Source of the DNA: Paraburkholderia aromaticivorans
GTDB taxonomy: Bacteria; Pseudomonadota; Gammaproteobacteria; Burkholderiales; Burkholderiaceae
DNA length: 64,000 bases
Direction of reading: 5' to 3'
Assembly: GCF_002278075.1 (NCBI RefSeq)
Contig: NZ_CP022990.1
Location: 2,232,001-2,296,000, forward strand
Within the stretch, counting starts at the first letter, position 1. Each line of letters begins with the position of its first letter. This document shows, piece after piece, positions 45,108-54,356 of this stretch. A program made the translations under genes and the position numbers. Below the pieces are notes generated by a model. That model was not told where the DNA came from, did no database searches, and worked only from the letters and a program-made list of their open reading frames with translations.

Positions 45108-46109
45108 ATGTTCACCGAAGCCATCGAAGCTATTCTGCGCGACCGCGCCACACCCGAAGCGATCCGCGCGATCGAGAACGGCGGCACCCCCGCGTCTATC
45201 TGGAACGCAGTGGAGGAGGCCGGATTTCTGGAGTTGCTGACGCCGGAAAGCGCCGGCGGCGCCGGACTGTCGCTGCCGGCGATCGCGCCGGTTTTCACGG
45301 CCTTCGGACGCTATGCGATACCCGTGCCGCTTGCGCAGAGTATCGCGGCGCGCGCGCTCCTGCGCGACGCCGGCGTCGCGGCGCCTGCCGGCATGACGAC
45401 GCTCGCCGGCGCCTGCCGCCGTCGCGAGAACGGTGCGGTGGAGGCACCTCAGGTGCCGTTCGGCATGACCTGTGATCATGTGCTGGCCAATGTCGACGGT
45501 GATCTGCTGCTGCTCGACGCAGCGCGAGCCGAACGCAAGCCATGCGGCGTGCACGGCAGTTTTAGCGGCACGCTCGGCTGGGGGCTCGATGCTGTCCCCG
45601 CACCGCTTGGCGTGAACGGAGAAGAAGTGCAGCGGTTCAGCGCGGCGATCCATGCGGCCGCTATCGCCGGCGCGATGGATCGCGTGTTCGCCATGACGCT
45701 GCAGTACTGCAACGATCGCTCGCAATTCGGCAATTCGATTGGCAAGTTCCAGGCCGTGCAGCATCAGTTGAGCGTGATGGCCGAGCACGTGGCGTCTGCC
45801 GGGATGGCGGCGGAACTGGCGTTCGCCGGTTCGGGCGCCGTCCCCGAACGGCTCGCGACGGCGTTCGCGAAGGCGCGCACGAGCATGGCGGTGCCGCTGG
45901 TGGCATCGACGGCGCATGCGTTGCACGGCGCGATCGGCGTCACCGCCGAATACGACCTCCAGCTCTATACGCGCAGACTGCACGAATGGCGCATGGCGGA
46001 CGGCTCGGAGGCATTCTGGAATCACGTGGTGGGGAACGCGGTCCTCGCGCAGGAGCACGGCACGATCGCGGACTTCGCGCGAACCGCGCCCTACGCCGTG
46101 GCCGCTTGA
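45108..46109 (+). CDS. Acyl-CoA dehydrogenase, non-catalytic (beta) subunit
   Basis: A 333-residue shortened acyl-CoA dehydrogenase. The N-terminal domain is compressed and the canonical FAD-binding TEPxxGSD stretch is missing. The C-terminal helical bundle is kept (LQYCNDRSQFGNSIGKFQAV, then ALHGAIGVTAEYDLQLYTRR). The helix that holds the catalytic glutamate in LCAD-type enzymes reads AAIHAAAIAGAMDRV, with no acid in place. This matches beta subunits of alpha2beta2 dehydrogenases that help bind FAD across the interface. It should work only with the product of the preceding gene. Confidence 0.82.
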   Translation: MFTEAIEAILRDRATPEAIRAIENGGTPASIWNAVEEAGFLELLTPESAGGAGLSLPAIAPVFTAFGRYAIPVPLAQSIAARALLRDAGVAAPAGMTTLAGACRRRENGAVEAPQVPFGMTCDHVLANVDGDLLLLDAARAERKPCGVHGSFSGTLGWGLDAVPAPLGVNGEEVQRFSAAIHAAAIAGAMDRVFAMTLQYCNDRSQFGNSIGKFQAVQHQLSVMAEHVASAGMAAELAFAGSGAVPERLATAFAKARTSMAVPLVASTAHALHGAIGVTAEYDLQLYTRRLHEWRMADGSEAFWNHVVGNAVLAQEHGTIADFARTAPYAVAA

Positions 46110-46197
46110 GCGGGCGAACGGCGGCCAGCCCATCTGATCGCGCCGCCGCGGCGGTTGCGATAAAACCTGAACAGCAGGGAAGACGATTAGACATCCT

Positions 46198-46992
46198 ATG
46201 AGCCAATTTCTGAACTACGAACAGGACGGACACATCGTCACGCTGACGATGAACGAACCGGAACGGCGCAATCCACTCACCGGCAACACGGCGGTGGAGG
46301 AGTTCCTGACGGCCATTGCGCGGATCGAAGCCGACCGTGCGGTGCGCGCCGTGATCCTGACGGGCGCCGGCACGGCGTTCTCGTCGGGCGGCAATATCCA
46401 CGACATGGAGCGGCACGCGTCGGGCACCATGCCCGGCATGGAGATTCGCCAGGACTACCGGCGCGGCATTCAGCAACTGCCGCTGGCGCTGTTCAATCTG
46501 GAGGTGCCGGTCATCGCCGCCGTGAACGGCGCGGCGATCGGCGCGGGACTGGATCTCGCGTGCATGTGCGACATCCGCATCGCGTCCGAGCGTGCCAGAT
46601 TCGCCGAGAGTTTCGTCAAGCTGGGCATCATTCCCGGCGACGGCGGCGCGTGGCTGCTGCCGCGCATCGTCGGCCTGTCGCGCGCCGCGGAATTGACCTT
46701 CACGGGTCAGATGATCGATGCGCAGCAGGCGCTCGAATGGAATCTGGTTTCGCGCGTCGTGCCGCATGGCGAACTGCTGACGATCGCGCAAGGCCTTGCG
46801 CGGTCGATCGCCGCCAATCCGCCTCACGCGGTACGGCTGGCCAAGCGCTTGCTGCGCGAAGGCATGCATTGCCGGCTGGATACGCTGCTGGAAATGTCGG
46901 CGGCTTATCAGGCGCTTTCGCATCAAACGGCGGATCATCGCGAGGCCGTTGCGGCGTTCATCGAGAAACGCTCGCCGTCGTTCAATGGATAG
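46198..46992 (+). CDS. Enoyl-CoA hydratase/isomerase family protein (crotonase)
   Basis: A 264-residue crotonase. The CoA and oxyanion-hole segments are GAGTAFSSGGNIHDM and NGAAIGAGLDLACMCD. Of the two catalytic glutamates of rat hydratase, the first (Glu144) aligns with Phe in ARFAESFVKLG, whereas the second (Glu164) is kept in RAAELTF. An Asp in IPGDGGAW could serve, as in isomerase or PaaG-like members. The reaction is therefore uncertain: hydration, double-bond isomerisation or a retro-aldol are all possible. A weak GGGAAG lies upstream. Confidence 0.85.
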   Translation: MSQFLNYEQDGHIVTLTMNEPERRNPLTGNTAVEEFLTAIARIEADRAVRAVILTGAGTAFSSGGNIHDMERHASGTMPGMEIRQDYRRGIQQLPLALFNLEVPVIAAVNGAAIGAGLDLACMCDIRIASERARFAESFVKLGIIPGDGGAWLLPRIVGLSRAAELTFTGQMIDAQQALEWNLVSRVVPHGELLTIAQGLARSIAANPPHAVRLAKRLLREGMHCRLDTLLEMSAAYQALSHQTADHREAVAAFIEKRSPSFNG

Positions 46993-47172
46993 AGCGGCGG
47001 CGGATCGTCTGGCGCGCGACGGCGCACGTGACACGCTGCACACGCAGCGCTTTCGCACCCGCATTACCGATTGCTTCGGCATTCGCCATCCCGCTTCGCC
47101 CGCGCGCGCAGGATTCCGCGAGGTTCGCGGCGCGGCTGCCTTAATCGCTTATCCATAGCCAAGGAGGCCAGC

Positions 47173-48729
47173 ATGTATTTGACCCAGGGCCTGCATCGCT
47201 CGATACAGCAAAACCCGGATCGGGTGGCGATTTCGTTCAAAGGTCGCCGGCGGACTTTTCGCGAATTCGCGGACCGGGTGGCGCGTCTGGCGGCCGCATT
47301 GCGCGGCATGGGCATGACAGCGGATGACCGGGTCGGCATGCTCGCGCTCAATTCGGACCGCTACCTCGAATACGTGATGGGCGTATGGTGGGGCGGCGGT
47401 GTGTTGAACCCGGTCAACATCCGTTGGAGCGCGGCGGAGATCGCCTATTCGCTGAACGATTGCGACACGCGCATCCTGATCGTCGACGACCACTTCGTCG
47501 ATATCGCGCGAGAGGTGTGCGCGCTGGCTCGGAGCGCGCCGATCCTGATTCACGCCGGCGACGGCGCGGCGCCACCCGGCATGCTCTCGTTCGACGCCCT
47601 GATCGCGGCCGCGGCGCCGATGCCGGACGCCGGCCGTGGTGGCGCGGATCTGGCGTGCATCATGTACACCGGCGGCACGACCGGCTTTCCGAAGGGCGTG
47701 ATGCAGACGCATCTGAACATCTGGTCGTCGTGCATCATGCGGATCGCCGAGTCGGCGCCGTTGCCGCATAGCGCGGTTCTGCACGCGGCGCCTTTCTTCC
47801 ATGTGGCGGGACTCGGGCGTGCGCTCGTGCAGTTCATTGCCGGCGAGTCGCACGTCGTCATTGCAGCCTTCGACGCGGGCGAAGTGCTCAAGGCGATCGG
47901 CGAAGAGCGCGTGAGCGACACACTGCTCGTACCGACCATGATCCAGGCGGTGCTCAACCATGCTGACTTTGCCCGCACCGACTTGAGCAGCCTGAAGCGC
48001 CTCACCTACGGTGCATCGCCGATCCCGGAAACGCTGCTGGACCGGTTGATCGAAGCCCTGCCCGGCATCCAGCTCGCGCATTCGTACGGAATGACCGAGG
48101 CGTGTCCGAGCATTTCGGCGAATTCGCCTTCCAATCACGACGAAGCGGGCCGCAAGAGCGGGCTGTATCGCTCGATCGGTCGCGGCTTGCCGGGCCTGAT
48201 GGTGAAGGTGGTCGATGGCGACGGCGAGGAAGTGCCGCGCGGCATGGTCGGCGAGATCGTCGTGCGCGGGCCGAACGTCATGGCCGGCTACTGGAAGAAG
48301 CCCGAGGACACCGCGCAGGCCATTCGCGACGGCTGGCTACATACCGGCGACGGCGCTTACATGGACGCTCAGGGCTACCTCTACATCGTGGACCGCATCA
48401 AGGACATGATCGTCAGCGGTGGCGAGAACGTTTACTCCGCCGAAGTGGAAAGTGTGATCGCCCGCCATCCCGCGGTCGCCGCGTGCGCGGTCATCGGCAT
48501 TCCGCACGACACGTGGGGCGAGGCCGTGCACGCCGTGGTCGTGTGCAAGCCTGGCGCGACGCCTGGAGAAGAAGAGATCCGAGAGCATTGCCGGCAGTTC
48601 ATCGCCGGCTACAAATGCCCGAAGTCGCTCGAGTTCCGCGCGCAGTTGCCGCTGTCGAGCGCGGGCAAGGTGCTGAAGCGCGAAATCCGCGCGCCGTATT
48701 GGGCCGGCAGGGCGCGCGCCGTCAACTAG
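47173..48729 (+). CDS. Acyl-CoA ligase (ANL superfamily), long/medium-chain type
   Basis: A 518-residue AMP-forming ligase. P-loop [14 protein letters not shown] is near 162-175, the acid motif [10 protein letters not shown] near 304, the hinge [20 protein letters not shown] near 410, and the catalytic lysine in [12 protein letters not shown] near 507. The start [15 protein letters not shown] has AAGGAGG seven bases upstream; an open extension of 34 codons has none. A 180-base gap separates it from the crotonase, the widest in the rightward operon, so an internal promoter is possible. Substrate unknown. Confidence 0.9.
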   Translation: MYLTQGLHRSIQQNPDRVAISFKGRRRTFREFADRVARLAAALRGMGMTADDRVGMLALNSDRYLEYVMGVWWGGGVLNPVNIRWSAAEIAYSLNDCDTRILIVDDHFVDIAREVCALARSAPILIHAGDGAAPPGMLSFDALIAAAAPMPDAGRGGADLACIMYTGGTTGFPKGVMQTHLNIWSSCIMRIAESAPLPHSAVLHAAPFFHVAGLGRALVQFIAGESHVVIAAFDAGEVLKAIGEERVSDTLLVPTMIQAVLNHADFARTDLSSLKRLTYGASPIPETLLDRLIEALPGIQLAHSYGMTEACPSISANSPSNHDEAGRKSGLYRSIGRGLPGLMVKVVDGDGEEVPRGMVGEIVVRGPNVMAGYWKKPEDTAQAIRDGWLHTGDGAYMDAQGYLYIVDRIKDMIVSGGENVYSAEVESVIARHPAVAACAVIGIPHDTWGEAVHAVVVCKPGATPGEEEIREHCRQFIAGYKCPKSLEFRAQLPLSSAGKVLKREIRAPYWAGRARAVN

Positions 48730-48872
48730 CCGGCCTCGCTACCCGGCCAGGGTGGTCCGGTTTGCTCCGCGTTCTGGCTTACTTCTACTCAGGCCACGCC
48801 GATCCAGGATCGGTGCCAACGAACAGCGGTGCGCCACGCGCGCCGTCATGCAAAACGGAGACTGGAGGGACG

Positions 48873-50033
48873 ATGGGTGTTTTGAGCGGTATTCGCGTAC
48901 TGGAATTCGAGGCCATCGGCCCGGGTCCTTTCGGCGCCATGCTGCTGGCCGATATGGGCGCGGACGTCTTGCGCATCGACCGGCCGCTTCCACCCCAGGA
49001 CCTGGGGCCGAAGACCAACGGCAAGCGTGCCGACGTCACGGGGCGCGGGCGTCGCTCGGTCACGCTCGATCTGAAGCAACCGCAGGCGGCCGAGGCCGCA
49101 CTCGATCTGATGTCGCGCGCCGATGTCGTGATCGAGGGTTTTCGGCCCGGCACGATGGAGCGTCTCGGGCTGGGGCCGCAAGCCGCTTTGGCGCGCAATC
49201 CTCGTCTCGTGTACGGCCGCATGACGGGGTGGGGCCAAACAGGGCCACTCGCGCAGCGGGCGGGTCACGATCTCAACTACATCGCATTGTCCGGCGTGTT
49301 GTCGGGCATCGGCCGCGCCGGCGAGGCGCCCGTGCCGCCGTTGAACCTCGTGGGCGACTATGGCGGTGGCGGCATGCTGCTGGCGTTGGGCGTGGTGGCG
49401 GCATTGTTGAACGTGCAGCGCGGCGGGGAGGGCCAGGTGGTCGACGCCGCAATGATCGAGGGGGCGGCGCAGCTGGGCTCGGTGATCTGGGGGCTGCTCG
49501 CCTCGGGCAACTGGCGCGAAGAGCGCGCCAGCAATCTGCTGGATGGCGGCACGCCGTGGTACGACAGCTATCGCACGAAAGACGGTGGCTATATGGCGGT
49601 CGGCGCGGTCGAGTCGCGCTTTTACGCGGAATTCCTGTCTAAGCTCGGCCTCGCGGAGGCGGGCCTGCCGGCACAGCACGACCGCAGCGGCTGGCCGGTG
49701 CTGCGTGAACGATTTGCCGCGGCATTTCTCAAGCGCACGCGCGACGAATGGTGCGCGGTGTTCGAAGGCAGCGACGCATGCGTCGCGCCGGTGTTGAGTT
49801 TCTCGGAAGCGCCGGCGCACCCGCAGCACCGCGCGCGCGGCAGCTTCGTCGAAGTGGCGGGCGTGGTCCAGCCGGCGCCGGCGCCGCGCTTTTCCGCGAC
49901 GCCGTCGACGATCGCAAAACCCGCGCCGCAGCGTGGCGAACATGGGCTCGCCGCGTTGCGCGATTGGGGTTTCGACGAAGCCGCTGTCGAACGCATGCGC
50001 GAGCATGGCTTGAGTTACCGGCCGCAAGCGTAG
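48873..50033 (+). CDS. Alpha-methylacyl-CoA racemase (CaiB/BaiF family)
   Basis: A 386-residue family III CoA-transferase-fold protein. The residues that define methylacyl-CoA racemase are all visible with a constant offset of six from the mycobacterial enzyme: His132 (RAGHDLNY), Asp162 (LVGDYGGGG) and Glu247 (GAVESRFY). The start motif is [20 protein letters not shown]. It would interconvert (2R)- and (2S)-methylacyl-CoAs so that S-specific dehydrogenases can act. GGAGG precedes the ATG at 48873; longer frames upstream are antisense or overlap only. It strongly implies a 2-methyl-branched substrate for the island. Confidence 0.92.
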   Translation: MGVLSGIRVLEFEAIGPGPFGAMLLADMGADVLRIDRPLPPQDLGPKTNGKRADVTGRGRRSVTLDLKQPQAAEAALDLMSRADVVIEGFRPGTMERLGLGPQAALARNPRLVYGRMTGWGQTGPLAQRAGHDLNYIALSGVLSGIGRAGEAPVPPLNLVGDYGGGGMLLALGVVAALLNVQRGGEGQVVDAAMIEGAAQLGSVIWGLLASGNWREERASNLLDGGTPWYDSYRTKDGGYMAVGAVESRFYAEFLSKLGLAEAGLPAQHDRSGWPVLRERFAAAFLKRTRDEWCAVFEGSDACVAPVLSFSEAPAHPQHRARGSFVEVAGVVQPAPAPRFSATPSTIAKPAPQRGEHGLAALRDWGFDEAAVERMREHGLSYRPQA

Positions 50034-50071
50034 GCGTCGTCAGAAAATCAAGTGGGATGTGGAGACAGCAA

Positions 50072-50821
50072 ATGAAAGTATTGGTCGCGGTGAAACGCGT
50101 GGTGGACTTCAACGTCAAGGTTCGAGTCAAGTCGGACGGTTCGGGCGTCGACTTGGCGAACGTCAAGATGAGCATCAATCCGTTCGATGAAATCGCGGTC
50201 GAGGAAGCGGTGCGCCTGAGGGAAAAGGGCGTGGTCAGCGAAGTGATCGCGGTGTCGTGCGGCACGAACGCCTCGCAGGAAACCTTGCGCACGGCGATGG
50301 CGATCGGCGCGGATCGCGGCATTCTGGTCGAAACGGACGCAGAGTTGCAGCCGCTCGCGGTTGCCGGGCTGCTCAAGGCGCTGGTCGACAGGGAGCAGCC
50401 GCAACTGGTGATTCTCGGCAAGCAGGCCATCGACAACGACTGCAACCAGACCGGCCAGATGCTGGCGGCGCTCGCGGGTTTTGGGCAGGCCACGTTCGCG
50501 AGCCGCGTGGAGCTGTCGAACGATTGTGCGACCGTCACGCGGGAAATCGACGGTGGACTCGAGACGCTGCGGCTCAAGCTGCCCGCCGTGGTCACGAGCG
50601 ACCTGCGCCTGAACGAGCCGCGCTATGCGACGCTGCCCAACATCATGAAGGCGAAGAAGAAGCCGCTGGATGTCGTCACGCCGGAGCAGCTGGGCGTGGA
50701 TGTCACGCCGCGCCTTAAGGCGCTCGGCACGACGGAGCCGGCCGGACGCAGCGCGGGCGTGAAGGTGCCCGACGTCGCGGCGCTGGTCGCGAAGCTCAAG
50801 AACGAAGCGAAAGTCATCTGA
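50072..50821 (+). CDS. etfB: Electron transfer flavoprotein, beta subunit
   Basis: A 249-residue EtfB, starting [20 protein letters not shown]. The signature region [20 protein letters not shown] and the AMP-binding segment around ALGTTEPAG are present. With EtfA it takes electrons from acyl-CoA dehydrogenases and delivers them to ETF-ubiquinone oxidoreductase. GGAG precedes the ATG 38 bases after the racemase; etfA begins 10 bases after its stop. The presence of ETF inside the island suggests a dedicated or dosage-boosting electron carrier for its dehydrogenases. Confidence 0.95.
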   Translation: MKVLVAVKRVVDFNVKVRVKSDGSGVDLANVKMSINPFDEIAVEEAVRLREKGVVSEVIAVSCGTNASQETLRTAMAIGADRGILVETDAELQPLAVAGLLKALVDREQPQLVILGKQAIDNDCNQTGQMLAALAGFGQATFASRVELSNDCATVTREIDGGLETLRLKLPAVVTSDLRLNEPRYATLPNIMKAKKKPLDVVTPEQLGVDVTPRLKALGTTEPAGRSAGVKVPDVAALVAKLKNEAKVI

Positions 50822-50831
50822 GGGAATCGAT

Positions 50832-51776
50832 ATGACTGCATCCAATCAAGTGCTGGTCGTGGCTGAACACGACCAGGGGTCGATCAAGACAGCCACGCTG
50901 AACACGGTTGCGGCCGCGCTGCAATGCGGCGCCGAGGTTCATGTGCTCGTGGCCGGGTATCAAGCGACTGGCGCGGCAAACGCCGCTGCCGCGATCCAAG
51001 GCGTGGCGCGCGTGCTGCTCGCCGATGCGCGTCAACTCGCCGAGGGTCTCGCCGAAAATATCGCGGCCCAGGTTGTCGCGCTCGCCGCGGGTTATGGCCA
51101 TGTCCTGTTTCCTGCCACCAGTGCGGGCAAGAACGTCGCGCCGCGCGTCGCGGCGCTGCTCGACGTGGCGCAGGTGTCGGATATCGTTCGCGTGGTGAGC
51201 CCGGACACGTTCCAGCGTCCCATTTACGCGGGCAATGCATTGGTGACGGTGCAAAGCGGCGATCCAGTGAAGGTGCTCACCGTGCGTGTGACGGGATTCG
51301 ACGCTGTAGCGGCCGAAGGCGGCGCGGCGCAGATCGAACCCGTCGACGCGGTAGCGGATAGCGGTCTGTCCGCCTTCGTCGAGCGCGTGGTCGCGACAAG
51401 CGACCGGCCGGAACTCGGTGACGCGCGGATCGTCGTGAGCGGCGGCCGCGCGCTCGGCAGCAGCGACAGATTCAACGAAGTCCTCACACCGCTCGCCGAC
51501 AAGCTCGGCGCCGCGCTCGGCGCAAGCCGCGCGGCGGTCGACGCGGGCTTTGCGCCGAATGACTGGCAAGTCGGTCAGACGGGCAAGATCGTCGCGCCGC
51601 AGCTGTATGTGGCGTGCGGTATCTCGGGCGCCATTCAGCACCTGGCGGGGATGAAAGATTCGAAGGTCATTGTCGCGATCAACAAGGATCCGGAGGCACC
51701 GATCTTCAGCATTGCAGATTACGGCCTGGAAGCCGATCTATTCGATGCTGTGCCGCAGCTGGTCGACGCGATCTGA
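50832..51776 (+). CDS. etfA: Electron transfer flavoprotein, alpha subunit
   Basis: A 314-residue EtfA. The N-terminal half begins NQVLVVAEHDQGSIKTATLN. The C-terminal FAD domain has IVVSGGRALGSSDRFNEVLT, GASRAAVDAGFAPNDWQVGQ and LYVACGISGAIQHLAGMKDS, the conserved flavin-binding blocks. It is the last gene of the rightward operon; GAGGGAATCG lies before the ATG and a strong terminator starts 27 bases after the stop. Works with EtfB in the cytoplasm. Confidence 0.96.
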   Translation: MTASNQVLVVAEHDQGSIKTATLNTVAAALQCGAEVHVLVAGYQATGAANAAAAIQGVARVLLADARQLAEGLAENIAAQVVALAAGYGHVLFPATSAGKNVAPRVAALLDVAQVSDIVRVVSPDTFQRPIYAGNALVTVQSGDPVKVLTVRVTGFDAVAAEGGAAQIEPVDAVADSGLSAFVERVVATSDRPELGDARIVVSGGRALGSSDRFNEVLTPLADKLGAALGASRAAVDAGFAPNDWQVGQTGKIVAPQLYVACGISGAIQHLAGMKDSKVIVAINKDPEAPIFSIADYGLEADLFDAVPQLVDAI

Positions 51777-51802
51777 GGCGTCTTCACGCAGCACCGGCGA
51801 GA

Positions 51803-51841
51803 AAGAGGGGCATCGCTGCGTCGCGCGGCGATGCCCCTCTT
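51803..51841 (+). terminator. Strong hairpin terminator shared by converging arms
   Basis: AAGAGGGGCATCGC (51803-51816) pairs perfectly with 51828-51841 across 11 bases. It lies between the etfA stop (51776) and the stop of the leftward hydrolase gene (51848). The stem starts with AA and ends with TT, giving short U tracts both ways. Confidence 0.85.
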
Positions 51842-51847
51842 GCATTG

Positions 51848-52924
51848 TTACGACACCAGCGAATACCAGTGCGTACCGTCGTCGCGGAGTTCGCGTTGAA
51901 CTTCGCCACACCCGATCAGATAGTTCAGGCACGCAAGGCTCTCACCCGTCGCGAGGCTCATCTGCGACATATCCTCTTCGCCGACCTTGCGCGCAAACAG
52001 CGCACCGAACACGTCGACGGCGCGCCGCGGTTCGCCGAGCGCTTGCCGCAAGCGATCGAGGCTGCGCTCCTGGCTGCGGCGCAGATGATCCAAACGCGCG
52101 TGCAGGCCGTAAAAACAGTCGTTGTGGGCCGGCAGCACCAGCACATCGTCCGGAACCTGCTCCTTCAGTTTTGCGATCGACGCATACCAGTCCGCCATCG
52201 GATTGGCGTCCGGTTCGAGCGGATACACCGATACGTTCGATGAGATCCGCGGCAGCACCTGGTCGCCGGAAAGGAGCAGCTTGAGTTCTGGGCAATACAG
52301 GCACGCGTGCTCAGGCGAATGTCCGGTGCCGACGATCACTCGCCACGTGTGCGCGCCAATCGCGAATTCCTCCGCGTCATGCAGGCGTCGGAAGCTGTCC
52401 GGCAGCGCATGAATGTGCTGCCCGAAGCGGCCAAAGCGCGAGCGATAGACTTCGATCGCCGCCGCGCTCCAGCCCGCCCGGCGGTAGAAATCCACGCCAT
52501 CGTCGGGCGCCTCGCGGCCGGTGTCCGACGCGGCAACGCGGCAATTGAGGTATTCGAGGCGCGTCATCCACAGGCGGCAGTTGAAAGTCCGCGTGAGCCA
52601 GCCTGCCATGCCCACATGATCGGGGTGCATATGCGTGACGAACACGCGCGTGACAGGGCGTTCCGCGGAAGACTCGCTGCAAAGACGACGCCATAAGGCT
52701 GTCGCGGCGTCCGTGCGTGCTCCCGTATCGACGATAGCGCAGCCGTCGCCGTCCGCGATTGTCCACACGTTGATGTGATCGAGCGAGTAGGGCAGCGGCA
52801 TGCGAATCCAGCGCACGTCCGGCGCAACCTCTATTGCGGTTCCGGACGCTGGAGGCGAATCGAAGGGATAGCGCACGGCAGGAAGCACGCTGCCGGTGGG
52901 CGCGACGCGGGTGTCGTCGGTCAT
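51848..52924 (-). CDS. Metallo-beta-lactamase-fold hydrolase
   Basis: A 358-residue protein with the metallo-beta-lactamase core. The dizinc motif HMHPDH is at ~98-103, further metal positions are in GTGHSPEHACLY and LLLSGDQVLP, and a C-terminal helical extension of about 100 residues (ERSLDRLRQALGEPRRAVDV) resembles LACTB2/GloB2-type members. In acyl-CoA clusters such proteins often act as thioesterases or lactonases; that is inferred. The start MTDDTRVA has GGAG upstream. It is the distal gene of the leftward arm but sits beyond a strong palindrome (53015-53044), so its expression may be partly separate. Confidence 0.82.
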   Translation of the reverse strand: MTDDTRVAPTGSVLPAVRYPFDSPPASGTAIEVAPDVRWIRMPLPYSLDHINVWTIADGDGCAIVDTGARTDAATALWRRLCSESSAERPVTRVFVTHMHPDHVGMAGWLTRTFNCRLWMTRLEYLNCRVAASDTGREAPDDGVDFYRRAGWSAAAIEVYRSRFGRFGQHIHALPDSFRRLHDAEEFAIGAHTWRVIVGTGHSPEHACLYCPELKLLLSGDQVLPRISSNVSVYPLEPDANPMADWYASIAKLKEQVPDDVLVLPAHNDCFYGLHARLDHLRRSQERSLDRLRQALGEPRRAVDVFGALFARKVGEEDMSQMSLATGESLACLNYLIGCGEVQRELRDDGTHWYSLVS

Positions 52925-53014
52925 GGTGGGTTGGGCTCCGGAAGACGTCGGCCAACTGACGAGGCGAGTGAGCGAGCGGCGCGAAGCGCCAGCGCCCAGT
53001 CGTCGAAGTGCAAA

Positions 53015-53044
53015 CGCTGGCATGCGTTGCAACGCATGCCAGCG
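53015..53044 (-). terminator. Perfect 30-bp palindrome after the leftward SDR gene
   Basis: CGCTGGCATGCGTTG is followed directly by its exact reverse complement. On the minus strand it lies 37 bases after the SDR stop and is followed by TTTGCACTT, a weak U tract. It could terminate or attenuate the leftward transcript before the hydrolase gene, or be a binding site. Confidence 0.6.
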
Positions 53045-53080
53045 AAGACGAGACCCCGGAGAATGCCGGGACCGTAGGGA

Positions 53081-53905
53081 TTACTGCAGATTGCCCGCGA
53101 CCGCGATGGTCTGCCCCGTGATGTAGTTCGACTCGGGCGAGCAGAACAGATAGACGCCGCCGGCTGCTTCTTCGGGCGTGCCGCCGCGGCCGAGCGGATT
53201 GCGCTGCGCGTGCGTCTTGAGCATCTCGGGATTGAGGCCCACCCGGATATCGCGTCCTTCGATCTTCACGGTCGCACCGGCGTGAGCGTCCGCTGTCGTC
53301 ATGCGGGTGTGGATCAGACCGAACGCGACGCAATTCACATTGACGTTAAAGCGCCCCCACTCACGGCTCAGCGCGCGCGTCATGCCGATCACGCCGGCCT
53401 TGGCCGACGAGTAGTTCATCTGTCCGGCATTGCCGTTGAGCGCGGACGTCGACGAGATGTTGACGATCTTGCGATACACGTCGCGGCCGGCTTCCTTGTC
53501 GGCGGCGTGCAGGGCTTTCACGTGCGGATAGGCAGCGCGCAGAATACGGAACGGCGCGGTCATATGGCAGTCGATGATCGCGTACCACTGTTCGTCGGTC
53601 ATCTTCTGGATCACGTCGTCCCACGTGTAACCCGCGTTGTTGACGATGATGTCGATGCCCTTGTACGTGCTCATCGCCGTATTGATGAAGCGCTCTGCGA
53701 AGTCCGGCGCCCCCACGTTGCCCACGCAAGCCACGGCCTCAGCGCCCATCTTCTTCAATGCTTCGACCGTTTCGTGCGCCGGGTCGGCGTCGAGGTCGTT
53801 GATCACGAGGCGTGCGCCTTCGCTCGCCAGTTTCTCGGCGATCGCACGGCCGATGCCGCGACCCGAACCCGTGACGAGCGCCACTTTACCGTCAAGCTTA
53901 CCCAT
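53081..53905 (-). CDS. Short-chain dehydrogenase/reductase
   Basis: A 274-residue SDR. The NAD(P) site is VALVTGSGRGIGRAIAEKLA, with Asp in INDLDAD favouring NAD. NNAGYTWDDVIQKMTDEQW follows. The catalytic residues fall in ISSTSALNGNAGQMNYSSAK (Ser, Tyr and Lys present). The C-terminus (YLFCSPESNYITGQTIAVAG) is FabG-like. It would oxidise a 3-hydroxyacyl-CoA after the MaoC-type hydratase encoded just upstream. AAGGAG precedes the chosen ATG. It differs from the plus-strand SDR in lacking the MFE-2 insert. Confidence 0.87.
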   Translation of the reverse strand: MGKLDGKVALVTGSGRGIGRAIAEKLASEGARLVINDLDADPAHETVEALKKMGAEAVACVGNVGAPDFAERFINTAMSTYKGIDIIVNNAGYTWDDVIQKMTDEQWYAIIDCHMTAPFRILRAAYPHVKALHAADKEAGRDVYRKIVNISSTSALNGNAGQMNYSSAKAGVIGMTRALSREWGRFNVNVNCVAFGLIHTRMTTADAHAGATVKIEGRDIRVGLNPEMLKTHAQRNPLGRGGTPEEAAGGVYLFCSPESNYITGQTIAVAGNLQ

Positions 53906-53929
53906 TTCCTGTCTCCTTGATTGATGCAA

Positions 53930-54346
53930 TTACAGGGCGATCACGGCGTCGCCGAGGACGCGCGGTTCGCCATATTGATTGGCCGTTTGAATCTCTACTT
54001 TCACGCGGCGCTCGCCATCGGCCTCGAACTTCTCGACGACCCGGCCACTGCACGTGATCCGGTGTCCGAGATGCGTGATGCCGACGAAGCGCACGCCGAA
54101 GTGCCGCAGTTGCCGCTGATCGACCCAACCGTTCAGCAAGCGCCCCACGTACGCCATCGACAGCATGCCGTGAGCGAATACGTCGGGCATGCCGCTGCGG
54201 CGCGCGAAATCGAGATCGATGTGGACCGCGTTGTGATCGCCCGAAGCGCCGGCAAAGAGCGCCAGCGTCGTGCGGTCGATGGGCGCGAGCGTCAGCGGCG
54301 GCAGCGTGTCGCCCACCTTGATGTCGTCGAAGCTCAATGTGCTCAT
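53930..54346 (-). CDS. MaoC-type hot-dog dehydratase, small subunit
   Basis: A 138-residue single hot-dog domain with the hydratase-2 motif: FAGASGDHNAVHIDLDFARR, where Asp and His are the catalytic pair, then VFAHGMLSMAYVGRLL. It would hydrate 2-enoyl-CoA to the (3R)-hydroxyacyl-CoA. GGAGAC is before the ATG. It lies 10 bases after its likely partner (54357-54797), and the two half-proteins probably form one heteromeric hydratase, as in ChsH1/ChsH2-type or HadAB-type systems. Confidence 0.85.
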   Translation of the reverse strand: MSTLSFDDIKVGDTLPPLTLAPIDRTTLALFAGASGDHNAVHIDLDFARRSGMPDVFAHGMLSMAYVGRLLNGWVDQRQLRHFGVRFVGITHLGHRITCSGRVVEKFEADGERRVKVEIQTANQYGEPRVLGDAVIAL

Positions 54347-54356
54347 TCGTGTCTCC

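Noticed and set aside
48102..48872. N-terminal extension of the racemase frame
   Set aside because: It overlaps the preceding ligase in another frame; the ATG at 48873 has GGAGG and the correct family start.
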